Source: Flexithrix dorotheae DSM 6795 | GTDB lineage: Bacteria > Bacteroidota > Bacteroidia > Cytophagales > Flammeovirgaceae | Direction: 5' to 3' | Length of the DNA: 64,000 nucleotides | NCBI RefSeq assembly: GCF_000379765.1 | Contig: NZ_KB903520.1 | Location: forward strand, 124,001-188,000 | Shown: piece by piece, positions 26,881 to 35,531 of the stretch | Layout: each line of letters starts with the position of its first letter | How positions within the stretch are numbered: the stretch's first letter is position 1 | Translations under genes and position numbers: made by a program | Notes under the pieces: generated by a model | Seen by the model: the letters and a program-made list of their open reading frames with translations, nothing else | What the model was told of the DNA's origin: nothing | The model's database searches: none

Positions 26881-29800
26881 TTATTTCTTTGAACCTTTGA
26901 TGATGTTTAGGGTTTTGATTTTAAGGTTGCTCAATTGGGGCTCCATATTCGTGTTGTAGAACTTAAAACCTAAAATAAGGATGTCATCTAATTGTCCGGT
27001 ATTTCCAGACCATTCTTCAAGCCTTTGTTGCAGCCTTTCTTTTTGAGTTTCAAACTTAAGTTGATGGATGTCCAGCAGGAGCTTTTTAAAATTCCCGATT
27101 TTAAATTTTTCCCCATGTTTGCTAAATTGGTTGGGGTATCCATCAGAAAAAAGATATACACAGGTTTCAGGGCTGAGTTTTATGGTGGAGTTGGTGAAGG
27201 AGACCTGCGCATGATTCATATTGATCCCTGCACTCGAAAAACTTCCTTTTATCTGATTAATTTTGCCATCTTCAATGTAAACTAAAGGCCTTCTGGCTCC
27301 TGAAAATTTCAGCTCATTATTTTGTTTGTTTATTCTGCAAATGGCTACATCAAGGGCATCTACAAGGCTGTTTTCCCCACCATGACGAAGTTCCTTAATT
27401 ACTTTTTTGTTTAATTCATTCAGGATTTCCGCAGGGTCGTTCACTTGTTTTAAATCAATTATCTGGGTAAGGTATTCATAGCCGATAAGAGACATAAATG
27501 CTCCGGGAACTCCATTCCCGGTACAATCGACCAGAATAATAAAGATATAATTCTCATATTCTTTTACCCAGTAAAAATCGCTGCTTACCACTTCTTTGGG
27601 CTTGAAAAAAATAAATGAATCGGGGATACATCTGTTCACTTTTTCATCGGAAAACATGATGGCTTCCTGGATTTTTCGTGCATAATTAATACTATTTTGC
27701 ACATTTTGGTTTACTTTCACCAGATCCTGATTTTTCCTGTCTATCTCTTCGAATGCCTTTTTTAGTTTCTTACTTTGTGCGTGAATTTCCGTTTTCTGTT
27801 CTTCAATTTCCTGAGTTCTCTGGCTAACTTTCCGCTGCAGTTTTTGTTGATTCTCCTTGAGTTTATTTACCCTCAATTTGTAATAAAAAAGCAACACAGA
27901 GATGGAAATCAGGATAAGTAAAGTCCAGAATATCCCTGTATGGTAAAATGGCTTGGTGATCAGGAAAGAAAACTCATTAGGATTTTCGTTGAAAATTCCA
28001 GCAGCATTGGAAGCCCTCACCTGAAGGGTGTATTTTCCCGGTTCTAAATTTGGGTAAATAGCCTTATTTGTTCTGGTGGCAGGTGACCAGTCCTTATCAA
28101 ATCCCTGCAGTTTCCACTGATATTTTATCTTTTCAGGAATGCAATATCCAGTGGCTATAAAATCGAACTGCAGATGGTTTTCTTCATATGACAATTCCAG
28201 CGTCTGGTTTTTGGGAAGATTATTCCAGGTATTAATATTTTCAGCAAATTCCCCCCAATTCATTTCCTTAAAAAATAATTTGATCCCGGTAAAAGTAGTA
28301 TGAACAGGCCGCTCGCTTAATATGGTAGCCTTGGGATTTAATTTTACAATTCCTTCTACAGTACCAAACCAAATGTTACCTAAAGAATCCTTGGCTACGG
28401 AATTATTACAGACTTCGAGTGGAAGAAAGCCTTCTGCTATTCCAAAAGATTTCACCTTAACATAGTCATTTTGAAGAATCAATAATTCATTTAATCCTCT
28501 GTCTGTGCCAATCCAGATATTACCACTGTCATCCTCTATAATGGAATAAATATTACTGGAATTTAAACTAAGGTCTTCAAATCCTATGGGTGTGCTATTT
28601 TCATCCGCATCTGGAATTTTCCAAATGCCATTTCCGGAGGTTCCAAACCAAATGTTTTTTCTACTATCAATCAGAATGGAATTGACTACATTGTTGGGGA
28701 TATTTCCATGAATTCGGTTTAAATTTTTGAGGTTACCATTTTTTTCATAGATATAAATTCCATCTCCTTCAGTGGCCAGCCAGAGTCTCCCCAAATGATC
28801 TTCTTCTATAGCATTTACGTGTCTGCCATTGAGGGAATCTCTGTGGATAAGTGTCTTAAATTCTTCTCCATTATACACACTTACTCCATTAGTGCCTCCA
28901 AATAACAAGTCTCCGTTTTTCCTTTCAAAAGCAGTGGTGTAAAACTCATTTTCTTCTGTAGTTTTATTTAGTACTTTTTTAAATCGGTTTTCAGTAAATA
29001 CATAAATAGCCGAAACTGCTCCAATGACAATATTTCCATTTTTATCACTTATCACAGGGCTGGGGGAGCTTTCCAATGCACGAGGCAAATTGGGGACATC
29101 TTTGAAAGTATTTCCCTGTAGTATATTTACGCCTTTTTCTGAACAGGACCATAAGGTTCCATCTTTGGAAAAGGCCAAAGACCATATTAAATTATCATTC
29201 AGTCCGTTGGTGGTATTGTAAGTGGTGAAGGCAAAGTTATTAAGCCTGAATAGTCCCCGGTTCGAGCAAAACCATAAGCCTCCGTCATGGTCTTCAGTTA
29301 TGTCCAGAATTAAATCGGCTAATCCATTGTTTTCATTAATTACTTTCAATTCCTGATGGTCAAATACAAATGCGCCTGACTCTGTACCGAACCACATTTT
29401 TCCTTTGGAATCTTTAAAAATGGTATGGATTTTTTCCTGATCTAATTGGGGGAAAGGAGTAGCTTTTTCTTCTAAATATTCATTGAAATAACTTATTCCC
29501 AGGTTGGTACCCACCATTACATTCCCATTATCTTCCTGATAAATGCTATAAACCGTATTGCTTTTTAAGCCTTTGTGGTAGGAATAATGCCATAAATCTT
29601 TTCCATCCAGAATATATAGTCCCTGTGCATAGGTCCCGATCCAAATTTTCCCGGATTTGTCTATAAATAACTCAGATACGGTCAGGTCATACAGATTTTC
29701 ATTGTTGAGGTAAACCACACCCTGATTTTCAATATATCCCAATCCATCGTCTTCATGATAGAACCATAGTTTTTTATCTTTCGAAAAAACCAGAGACCTG

Positions 29801-30231
29801 ATTTTTACAGAATTGAAATCACTGGTGAGGTAATTTTCAAATCTTTGTCCATTGAAATTGGAAATTCCATTGGCTGTGGCAAACCAGATTTCCTCAGGAT
29901 TTTGTTGATTGATGTCGAATATAAAACTGCTGGAAAGGCCATCTCTCTGGTTATAACTTTGGAAGGTATGCCCGTTAAATTTGCTAATTCCCCCTTCGTA
30001 GGTCCCTACCCACAGATTTTCATTAGAATCAATTGCCACAGTGAGACAATGATTTTGGGCTAATCCATCCTTACTCGAAAATTTTCGAATATTATAGTGC
30101 TGACCCTGAAGATGAGAACAGGTGATAAATGAGATGAATAAAGCTATTAAGTAGTAATTCAAAATTAATCGTGTATTATTTTGCCATAAAAGACTGATAG
30201 AGAGATTACTTTTTCTCAGAAATAATAGCAA
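26881..30231 (-). CDS. Propeller sensor with Y_Y_Y domain and SpoIIE-type PP2C phosphatase
   Basis: A 1116-residue membrane sensor. A signal anchor (to about residue 43) precedes roughly 600 residues of two-component-regulator propeller repeats (IWIGTDRG, IWFGTVEG, LWFCSNRG and similar), a Y_Y_Y domain (about 690-755), one transmembrane helix (about 765-788) and a coiled coil (790-850). A SpoIIE/PP2C serine phosphatase domain is at the C-terminus, with the metal-binding motif LVDCTGNGVPGAFMSLIG. Most propeller proteins end in a kinase or a LuxR domain; here the output is a phosphatase, suggesting control of a partner-switch anti-sigma or anti-anti-sigma system. No such partner is adjacent. 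The start is the upstream-most ATG with a plausible signal. Confidence 0.92.
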   Translation of the reverse strand: MLLFLRKSNLSISLLWQNNTRLILNYYLIALFISFITCSHLQGQHYNIRKFSSKDGLAQNHCLTVAIDSNENLWVGTYEGGISKFNGHTFQSYNQRDGLSSSFIFDINQQNPEEIWFATANGISNFNGQRFENYLTSDFNSVKIRSLVFSKDKKLWFYHEDDGLGYIENQGVVYLNNENLYDLTVSELFIDKSGKIWIGTYAQGLYILDGKDLWHYSYHKGLKSNTVYSIYQEDNGNVMVGTNLGISYFNEYLEEKATPFPQLDQEKIHTIFKDSKGKMWFGTESGAFVFDHQELKVINENNGLADLILDITEDHDGGLWFCSNRGLFRLNNFAFTTYNTTNGLNDNLIWSLAFSKDGTLWSCSEKGVNILQGNTFKDVPNLPRALESSPSPVISDKNGNIVIGAVSAIYVFTENRFKKVLNKTTEENEFYTTAFERKNGDLLFGGTNGVSVYNGEEFKTLIHRDSLNGRHVNAIEEDHLGRLWLATEGDGIYIYEKNGNLKNLNRIHGNIPNNVVNSILIDSRKNIWFGTSGNGIWKIPDADENSTPIGFEDLSLNSSNIYSIIEDDSGNIWIGTDRGLNELLILQNDYVKVKSFGIAEGFLPLEVCNNSVAKDSLGNIWFGTVEGIVKLNPKATILSERPVHTTFTGIKLFFKEMNWGEFAENINTWNNLPKNQTLELSYEENHLQFDFIATGYCIPEKIKYQWKLQGFDKDWSPATRTNKAIYPNLEPGKYTLQVRASNAAGIFNENPNEFSFLITKPFYHTGIFWTLLILISISVLLFYYKLRVNKLKENQQKLQRKVSQRTQEIEEQKTEIHAQSKKLKKAFEEIDRKNQDLVKVNQNVQNSINYARKIQEAIMFSDEKVNRCIPDSFIFFKPKEVVSSDFYWVKEYENYIFIILVDCTGNGVPGAFMSLIGYEYLTQIIDLKQVNDPAEILNELNKKVIKELRHGGENSLVDALDVAICRINKQNNELKFSGARRPLVYIEDGKINQIKGSFSSAGINMNHAQVSFTNSTIKLSPETCVYLFSDGYPNQFSKHGEKFKIGNFKKLLLDIHQLKFETQKERLQQRLEEWSGNTGQLDDILILGFKFYNTNMEPQLSNLKIKTLNIIKGSKK

Positions 30232-30519
30232 TTGTGCTTAGTTGAACCCTTTTTACTGTCAATGCATCAGGGAGTTTTAGTCAATAAAAATTTAAACAAT
30301 AATCCTATAAACCTTGTCTTGATAAATAGGATTGACAAAAATCATTGGTATAAATAATCAGGTGAAACTATCTTTAAAAGATTTTTTTAAGGACTATAAA
30401 TTTTGTAACAAGAGAAAAAATCTAAAATCAAAAAATCTATTACAATTTCACTTTAGTATGCTGATGGCCACAAGGCCAAAAACACAAGTATTAACGATTT
30501 AAAGCTTATTTAGTATAAA

Positions 30520-31158
30520 ATGAATGTTGCTGATATCAGGAAAGATTATTCACTCCGGGAGTTGGATATTCTACATGTAGATAAGGATCCGATTGTACAA
30601 TTTAATAACTGGATGAAGGAGGCTATTGGTTCTGAGTGTCTGGAACCAACTGCTATGGTATTGTCTACAGTTTCATCAGAAGGCAGGCCTTCCTCAAGAG
30701 TGATGTTGCTGAAAGGGGTGGAGGAAAAAAGTTTTGTGTTTTATACGAATTACAACAGTAGAAAAGGGAATGCTATAAAGGAAAATGCCTTTGTTTCCCT
30801 GAATTTTTTCTGGGCAGAGCTGGAAAGACAGGTACGGATTGAGGGAAAGGTGGAAAAAGTTTCTGCTTCTGTTTCTGATGAATACTTTAATTCCAGGCCG
30901 ATTGGCAGCCGAATTGGAGCGCATGTTTCCCCGCAATCCCAGAAAATTCCTGACAGGCTGTTTTTGGAAGATATGGTGAAAACAAAAACCGAAGAATTTA
31001 AAAATAAGGAAGTAACCAGGCCGGAACATTGGGGTGGTTTTCGGGTAAATCCGGATAGAATAGAGTTTTGGCAGGGAAGACCAAGCAGGTTACATGATAG
31101 AATTCTATTTGAACTATCTCCAAATGGAGAGTGGGAAATCAGCAGGTTGGCTCCCTAA
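30520..31158 (+). CDS. pdxH: Pyridoxamine 5'-phosphate oxidase
   Basis: FMN-dependent enzyme that oxidises pyridoxamine or pyridoxine 5'-phosphate to pyridoxal 5'-phosphate. It contains the RMVLLKGVEE-like and FYTNYNSRKGNAI stretches (FMN binding), FWAELERQVRIEG, SRPIGSRIGA, and the C-terminal GGFRVNPDRIEFWQGRPSRLHDR signature (quoted in part). The length, 212 residues, matches the family. Single gene with a terminator 29 bases after the stop. Confidence 0.97.
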   Translation: MNVADIRKDYSLRELDILHVDKDPIVQFNNWMKEAIGSECLEPTAMVLSTVSSEGRPSSRVMLLKGVEEKSFVFYTNYNSRKGNAIKENAFVSLNFFWAELERQVRIEGKVEKVSASVSDEYFNSRPIGSRIGAHVSPQSQKIPDRLFLEDMVKTKTEEFKNKEVTRPEHWGGFRVNPDRIEFWQGRPSRLHDRILFELSPNGEWEISRLAP

Positions 31159-31186
31159 AAATGGCATATTTGAAGGTTTTAAAAGC

Positions 31187-31227
31187 GGCAGAGAATTTAT
31201 TTTTATAAATTTTCTGCCTTTTTTTTA
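31187..31227 (+). terminator. Terminator after pdxH
   Basis: GGCAGA plus AT-rich inner pairs (GAATTTAT/ATAAATTTTC) with TCTGCC, then T8. Confidence 0.88.
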
Positions 31228-31378
31228 TAATTGGATTTTTATAACTTGCCTGCCAGTTACTATCTAAAAACCCCGGCTAATTGAAATTTTTAGCCACCAC
31301 TGCACACTCAACCAATACAGAAAAGCCTTTTCCGTACAACTATCAATTAATTATTTTACAACAATTATTAAAAACATC

Positions 31379-32629
31379 ATGCATAAGCTAAACACTGTAA
31401 TTTTATGTTTTATCGGGTTGTTCATCTTTTCCTGTTCTCAGCAGAAACAATCCGTTGTGGAGGAAGAAACGGCTTTAGAGCCATCTATGGAGTTGGCCGA
31501 TAGTCTGGCCAAAAAATTTATCATTGTAGATGGCCATGTGGATTTGCCATTTCGACTGGTGACTCAAATGTTTCGGTTTAAAAAAATCCTGGAAGATGTT
31601 TCCCAAAGAACAGAAAAAGGAAATTTTGATTATGTAAGGGCCAAAGAAGGCGGACTTGATGCACCATTTATGTCTATCTATATTCCTTCCTCCAGGCAAC
31701 TGAATGGCACCGCCAAATCGCTGGCCGATTCCTTAATTAACATTATTGAGGATATTACCACAAAACATCCGGATAAATTTGCCCTGGCCAAAACCCCAGA
31801 GGAAGTGGAGGAAAATTTTAAAAAAGGAATTATTTCCATGCCGATGGGGATGGAAAATGGTGCGCCTATCATGGACGATATCGCCAATGTGGGTTATTTC
31901 TATGAAAGGGGTATTCGTTATATCACGCTTACCCATAGCAAGGATAACCAGATTTGTGATTCCTCCTATGATTCTACATATAAATGGAATGGCCTGAGTC
32001 CTTTTGGGGAAGAAGTAGTGGCAGAAATGAACAATGTAGGGATTATGGTAGATGTTTCCCATATTTCAGATAGTGCCTTTTATGATGTGATGAAAATTAC
32101 CAAAGCTCCGGTGATTGCTTCTCATTCTTCCTGCAGAAAGTATACGCCTGGTTTTCAGCGAAATATGAATGATGAAATGATTAAAGTGATGGGTGAAAAC
32201 GGAGGCGTAATCCAGATTAATTTTGGATCAACTTTTATTGATGGAGAATTGCAGGCAAAATCAAAAGCCAATAGAGCCAAGGTGAGGGCTTATATGAAGG
32301 AAAATAACCTGGAGTACGGAGATTCTTTAGTGACGGCCTTTATAGCTGAAGTGAACAGTGAGAATCCTCCTTATTCTACCGTGCAGAAAGTGGCGGACCA
32401 TATTGACCATGTAGTGAGTCTGGTTGGGGTAGATCATGTAGGCTTCGGTTCCGATTTTGATGGGGTAGGGGATTCCCTTCCAGTGGGATTAAAAGATGTT
32501 TCCCAATATCCAAATTTGATTTTCGAATTATTAAAAAGAGGATATTCCCCTGAGGATATTGAAAAAATCTGCTACAAAAATGTATTCAGGGTGTGGAAAG
32601 AAGTACAAAATGTTGCAGCAGCAAGCTAA
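31379..32629 (+). CDS. Membrane dipeptidase (family M19) lipoprotein
   Basis: 416-residue renal-dipeptidase-like zinc peptidase. The N-terminal signal ends with lipobox IFSC (C19), so it is probably anchored to a membrane facing the periplasm. Metal-site residues are in H53-V-D55 (GHVDLPF), MGMENGAPI (bridging glutamate), VDVSHISD and ASHSSCRKY, and GFGSDFDG supplies a further acidic residue. M19 enzymes cleave dipeptides, including some with a C-terminal D-residue. A terminator follows 24 bases after the stop, before tRNA-Pro. Confidence 0.94.
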   Translation: MHKLNTVILCFIGLFIFSCSQQKQSVVEEETALEPSMELADSLAKKFIIVDGHVDLPFRLVTQMFRFKKILEDVSQRTEKGNFDYVRAKEGGLDAPFMSIYIPSSRQLNGTAKSLADSLINIIEDITTKHPDKFALAKTPEEVEENFKKGIISMPMGMENGAPIMDDIANVGYFYERGIRYITLTHSKDNQICDSSYDSTYKWNGLSPFGEEVVAEMNNVGIMVDVSHISDSAFYDVMKITKAPVIASHSSCRKYTPGFQRNMNDEMIKVMGENGGVIQINFGSTFIDGELQAKSKANRAKVRAYMKENNLEYGDSLVTAFIAEVNSENPPYSTVQKVADHIDHVVSLVGVDHVGFGSDFDGVGDSLPVGLKDVSQYPNLIFELLKRGYSPEDIEKICYKNVFRVWKEVQNVAAAS

Positions 32630-32652
32630 AAATATTAACTTGAAGTAAAGAA

Positions 32653-32680
32653 AATCCCGAATTAAGTTTCGGGATTTTTT
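32653..32680 (+). terminator. Terminator after the M19 dipeptidase gene
   Basis: AATCCCGAA pairs with TTCGGGATT over a short loop, followed by T6. Confidence 0.9.
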
Positions 32681-32689
32681 CAAAAGCAC

Positions 32690-32720
32690 TTGACGAAACT
32701 AATTTTTTGAATTAGTATTG
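32690..32720 (+). promoter_or_regulatory. Promoter of tRNA-Pro
   Basis: TTGACG at 32690-32695, 17 bases, then TAGTATTG at 32713-32720, one base from the TAnnTTTG -7 consensus. Transcription would begin about seven bases before the tRNA. Confidence 0.6.
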
Positions 32721-32734
32721 CAAACCAAAATTTT

Positions 32735-32808
32735 CGGGGCGTAGCTCAGCCCGGTAGAGTACACGTCTGGGGGGCGTGTGGTCGCAGGTTCAAATCCTGT
32801 CGCCCCGA
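32735..32808 (+). tRNA. tRNA-Pro (anticodon GGG)
   Basis: 74-nt tRNA. The acceptor stem CGGGGCG/CGCCCCG is perfect and has discriminator A at 32808. The anticodon stem CACGT/GCGTG encloses CTGGGGG, giving anticodon GGG. T arm GGTTCAAATCC. CCA is not encoded. The 3' side is followed by an AT-rich single-gene insertion. Confidence 0.97.
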
Positions 32809-32817
32809 CATATATAA

Positions 32818-32856
32818 ACCGTAAGTGATTGATCTTTAATTGCTTACGGTTTTTTG
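32818..32856 (+). terminator. Terminator after tRNA-Pro
   Basis: ACCGTAAG pairs with CTTACGGT around a 17-base loop, followed by a T-run. Confidence 0.85.
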
Positions 32857-32866
32857 TTGCCTTCCA

Positions 32867-32886
32867 GCTTACACCATAGCTTACAC
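32867..32886. repeat. Two copies of GCTTACAC beside tRNA-Pro
   Basis: GCTTACAC occurs at 32867-32874 and 32879-32886, separated by CATA. The close direct repeats just past the tRNA terminator, at the left edge of an AT-rich insert, could be recombinase-binding remnants of an integration site. No integrase gene and no second copy of the tRNA 3' end were found, so this is only suggestive. Confidence 0.4.
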
Positions 32887-33039
32887 TTTTATTTTTTATG
32901 AGAATTTAAAAATTTTCTACTGGATTGGGTTTATATTGAGATAAAAAATGAATATTTTATTGATTTCTTTGTAATCTTAGATTAGAGAAATATTAAAGAG
33001 GGTTTAAAGTCGACAAAAAATCAAGAAGAGAAAATTGGG

Positions 33040-34785
33040 ATGAAAAATGTAAAAATAAAAGAACGACCAAGAGTTTGTTGTATAGATTTAGAACCTGAGG
33101 TTGAAAAGCTCCTTTCAGATTCTGGTCTTAATATATATTCTGGATCTCTTGGAAAAAGAATAAAAGTGCCAAATGAATCAAAATATGATGAACATTATAT
33201 TTTGCCAAATTATGAATTTCCTGTTAATGCACATGAATATGACATTTTTATAATAAACTTAGAGGATAACGAAATTATTGAATATAATGAAAAGGATCAT
33301 ATAAGGGAAAACCATTATGGAAAATTTGAATATAAATTACTAAGCTATTTTCCTGAAAAAATATTTAATCCAAAGCCTCTTGGTAGTTTTAATTTAAGAA
33401 AAATTTTTAATAAAATAAAAAGCCGAAAGCATTTAATAATTGTATTTACAGATGAAAACTATGAAGTTGAATATGAACATATTGTGATATCAAGGGACGG
33501 TGCTAAAAGAATTGGCGAAAAAAAGCATAATATTTATTCTTTTGCAGATTACGTTCCACTAGACCAACCTTTAAGTGGTAAAGAGTTTATAGTGGAAAAT
33601 ATTAAATATGATATGAAAATTCTTTTGGAAAAACATATAATATCTTGTTATTATAATCAAACTTTTTTCCAACCTACGATTAGAAAAGATAATTCAATAT
33701 TTCCTGATCCCAATTTTAAACCTTTATTGAAAAATTTAGACAATGATATTGTTTCATTTATTGATTTAGAGGAAAATAGGGATATATTATATCTTCCACC
33801 AATAAAGAATAAAGGAGAGTTTTTAAAAGAGTTTTTTTCTAAAATAGCCCCAGATATTTATCCATCTTTATTTCCTTTCTCTACAACTTTTTTATGGAGA
33901 GAAAATGAAAAATATTGGCTTCCTAACCATGGAGAATTTCTAAAGGAAAAGAAAAAATTAGAAAATGAACATAATATTAAAATAAAGACCATTGAAAATA
34001 AAATAGCCCAGAATAAAAATAAATATTTATATCTCCATGAATTGTTAACAGGAACAGGTGATAAATTAGTTGATGCATTAATTAAATTTTTTAAATGGTT
34101 AGGTTTTAGAAATGTTATTAATTTTGATGAGGAGAATAAAATGTCAAATCCATTAGAGGAGGATATCCAAATTGAATTAGAAAATGGGGAAGGATTGTTA
34201 ATAATTGAGTGTAAAGGTATTGGTGGTACATCAACTGATTCCGATTGTAGTCAAATTTCCAAAGTGAAGCATCGAAGATGTAGGGACCGTAATAAATTTG
34301 ATGTTTACGCGCTTTACATTGTTAATCACCAAAGATATTTGCCTCCTTTAAAAAGACAAAATCCTCCTTTTTCAAAAGATCAGATGGTAGATGCTGAAAA
34401 CGATGAACGAGGATTACTATCTACATGGCAACTTTTTAATCTTTTTGAAGATATTGAAAATAAGATTCTTACGAAGGAAGAGGCAAGAAATAGTTTATTA
34501 AGTTTTGGATATATTGAATTTAAACCTGAGAATTTAATTTTTATAGATGAACCTAAAGAAATTCTTAAAAATGGAGAAGTTTGTATAGTGAATATTTCAA
34601 ATTTAGAATTAAAAATTGGTGATGAAATTTTTGTGGAAAAAAATAAAAAATTTAGCAAAGTGAAAATTTTAGAGATTCAAGCAAATGATAAAACTTTTCA
34701 AAAAGTAACTACCGGAGAAATAGGATTAAAATTTAATTTCCCAATATCTAATAAATCGGTCTTATGGAAAAAAAAGAATAGATAA
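33040..34785 (+). CDS. Uncharacterised protein with PD-(D/E)xK nuclease-like domain
   Basis: I do not recognise this 581-residue protein as a named family. Three parts are visible. Residues 1-200 look alpha/beta, with strands RVCCIDLE, YDIFIINLED and KHLIIVFTDE like a receiver- or flavodoxin-type fold. After a lysine-rich coiled coil (about 300-335) comes a restriction-nuclease-like core: GDKLVDALIKFFKWLGF, then D375, and LLIIECKG with E390 and K392 as the D...ExK metal site. The last ~75 residues (VCIVNISNLELKIGDEIFV to GEIGLKFNF) read like the beta-barrel domain II of translation GTPases. Codon use is much more AT-rich than the neighbours, and the gene sits alone after tRNA-Pro, suggesting horizontal transfer. 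A defence nuclease is one hypothesis. Confidence 0.85.
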   Translation: MKNVKIKERPRVCCIDLEPEVEKLLSDSGLNIYSGSLGKRIKVPNESKYDEHYILPNYEFPVNAHEYDIFIINLEDNEIIEYNEKDHIRENHYGKFEYKLLSYFPEKIFNPKPLGSFNLRKIFNKIKSRKHLIIVFTDENYEVEYEHIVISRDGAKRIGEKKHNIYSFADYVPLDQPLSGKEFIVENIKYDMKILLEKHIISCYYNQTFFQPTIRKDNSIFPDPNFKPLLKNLDNDIVSFIDLEENRDILYLPPIKNKGEFLKEFFSKIAPDIYPSLFPFSTTFLWRENEKYWLPNHGEFLKEKKKLENEHNIKIKTIENKIAQNKNKYLYLHELLTGTGDKLVDALIKFFKWLGFRNVINFDEENKMSNPLEEDIQIELENGEGLLIIECKGIGGTSTDSDCSQISKVKHRRCRDRNKFDVYALYIVNHQRYLPPLKRQNPPFSKDQMVDAENDERGLLSTWQLFNLFEDIENKILTKEEARNSLLSFGYIEFKPENLIFIDEPKEILKNGEVCIVNISNLELKIGDEIFVEKNKKFSKVKILEIQANDKTFQKVTTGEIGLKFNFPISNKSVLWKKKNR

Positions 34786-34913
34786 AATAAAATTAGTTAG
34801 AAAATTAAAGCTAATTTTATTAATAGTATTTAAAATATTCCCGTCATGAATATACTAAACTTTCAATTCTAAGCCGTTATTTTTTTCATTAAAAGTTTTT
34901 TGAATTTTTAAAA

Positions 34914-34946
34914 AAAAGGCACTCCCGAAAATCGGAAGTGCCTTTT
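34914..34946. terminator. Bidirectional terminator right of the island gene
   Basis: AAGGCACTCCCGA/TCGGAAGTGCCTT (one mismatch), three-base loop, flanked by A- and T-runs. It separates the island gene from the converging 34969 gene. Confidence 0.88.
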
Positions 34947-34968
34947 GCTATTATTAAAACTAAACCTG

Positions 34969-35217
34969 TCATGTGGCTTTGAGTAAGCCGGTTAAATCTA
35001 CTTTCGAGTATAAATGTAATCGTTCATGGTTAGCAGGAGCGATATCGTGTACAAGCTGGCTCTTGGGATTATACCAGACTTCGTAGAAATTGGTAGCCAC
35101 CCTGTATAGCATTACATCAAATTTATCGTGCTTTATCGCATTGATATATTCCCCGTTTGGAAATACAATTTCACCTTTTTTATTTAATGGAAGTTTTTCG
35201 AATTCTCTCGGGTTCAT
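34969..35217 (-). CDS. Small hypothetical protein
   Basis: 82-residue soluble protein starting MNPREFEKLPLNKKGEIVF when ATG 35217 is used; the longer frame from 35265 has an unlikely leader. The rest, with FPNGEYINAIKHDKFDVMLY and YEVWYNPKSQLVHDI, is beta-rich with conserved-looking aromatic residues. I recognise it only as a hypothetical protein of a kind seen in Cytophagales; no domain name or function can be offered. It sits between the tRNA-Pro island and the serine biosynthesis fusion gene. Confidence 0.75.
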   Translation of the reverse strand: MNPREFEKLPLNKKGEIVFPNGEYINAIKHDKFDVMLYRVATNFYEVWYNPKSQLVHDIAPANHERLHLYSKVDLTGLLKAT

Positions 35218-35531
35218 TTTGTTAGTTTTAAGTTTGTAGGGTATTAACGGCAAGATTGAATTCACTGCTTAATGCTTCACAATTATTTAAGAGTGAAGTG
35301 ATATTTTTTGAGGATTCGTCTTTTTCTTTTTACAAAAATTTCCTAAAAATCCCTTTCATCGTATTCTGGGTAATCTAATGTGTATTTATATAAGTAAATA
35401 CTACTAATTAGGAAAAACCTTTTTAGCTTTGCACTTCCAAATTAAGCCCTGCTTAATTCCTTAAAACCTTAACCATTTCTAATAACTAACTCTCAAAAAT
35501 CTGGTTATCAGTGTTTTAATTTTAAATTGTA
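35218..35531. other. Promoter region of the serine biosynthesis gene
   Basis: About 310 bases without a gene between divergent genes. TAGCTTTG at 35424-35431 matches TAnnTTTG and would give the serB-serA fusion a leader near 95 bases. No riboswitch-like structure was recognised. Confidence 0.45.

Noticed and set aside
34786..34968. Second copy of the tRNA-Pro 3' end as attR
   Set aside because: I looked for a repeat of CCTGTCGCCCCGA to the right of the island gene and found none before the next gene.
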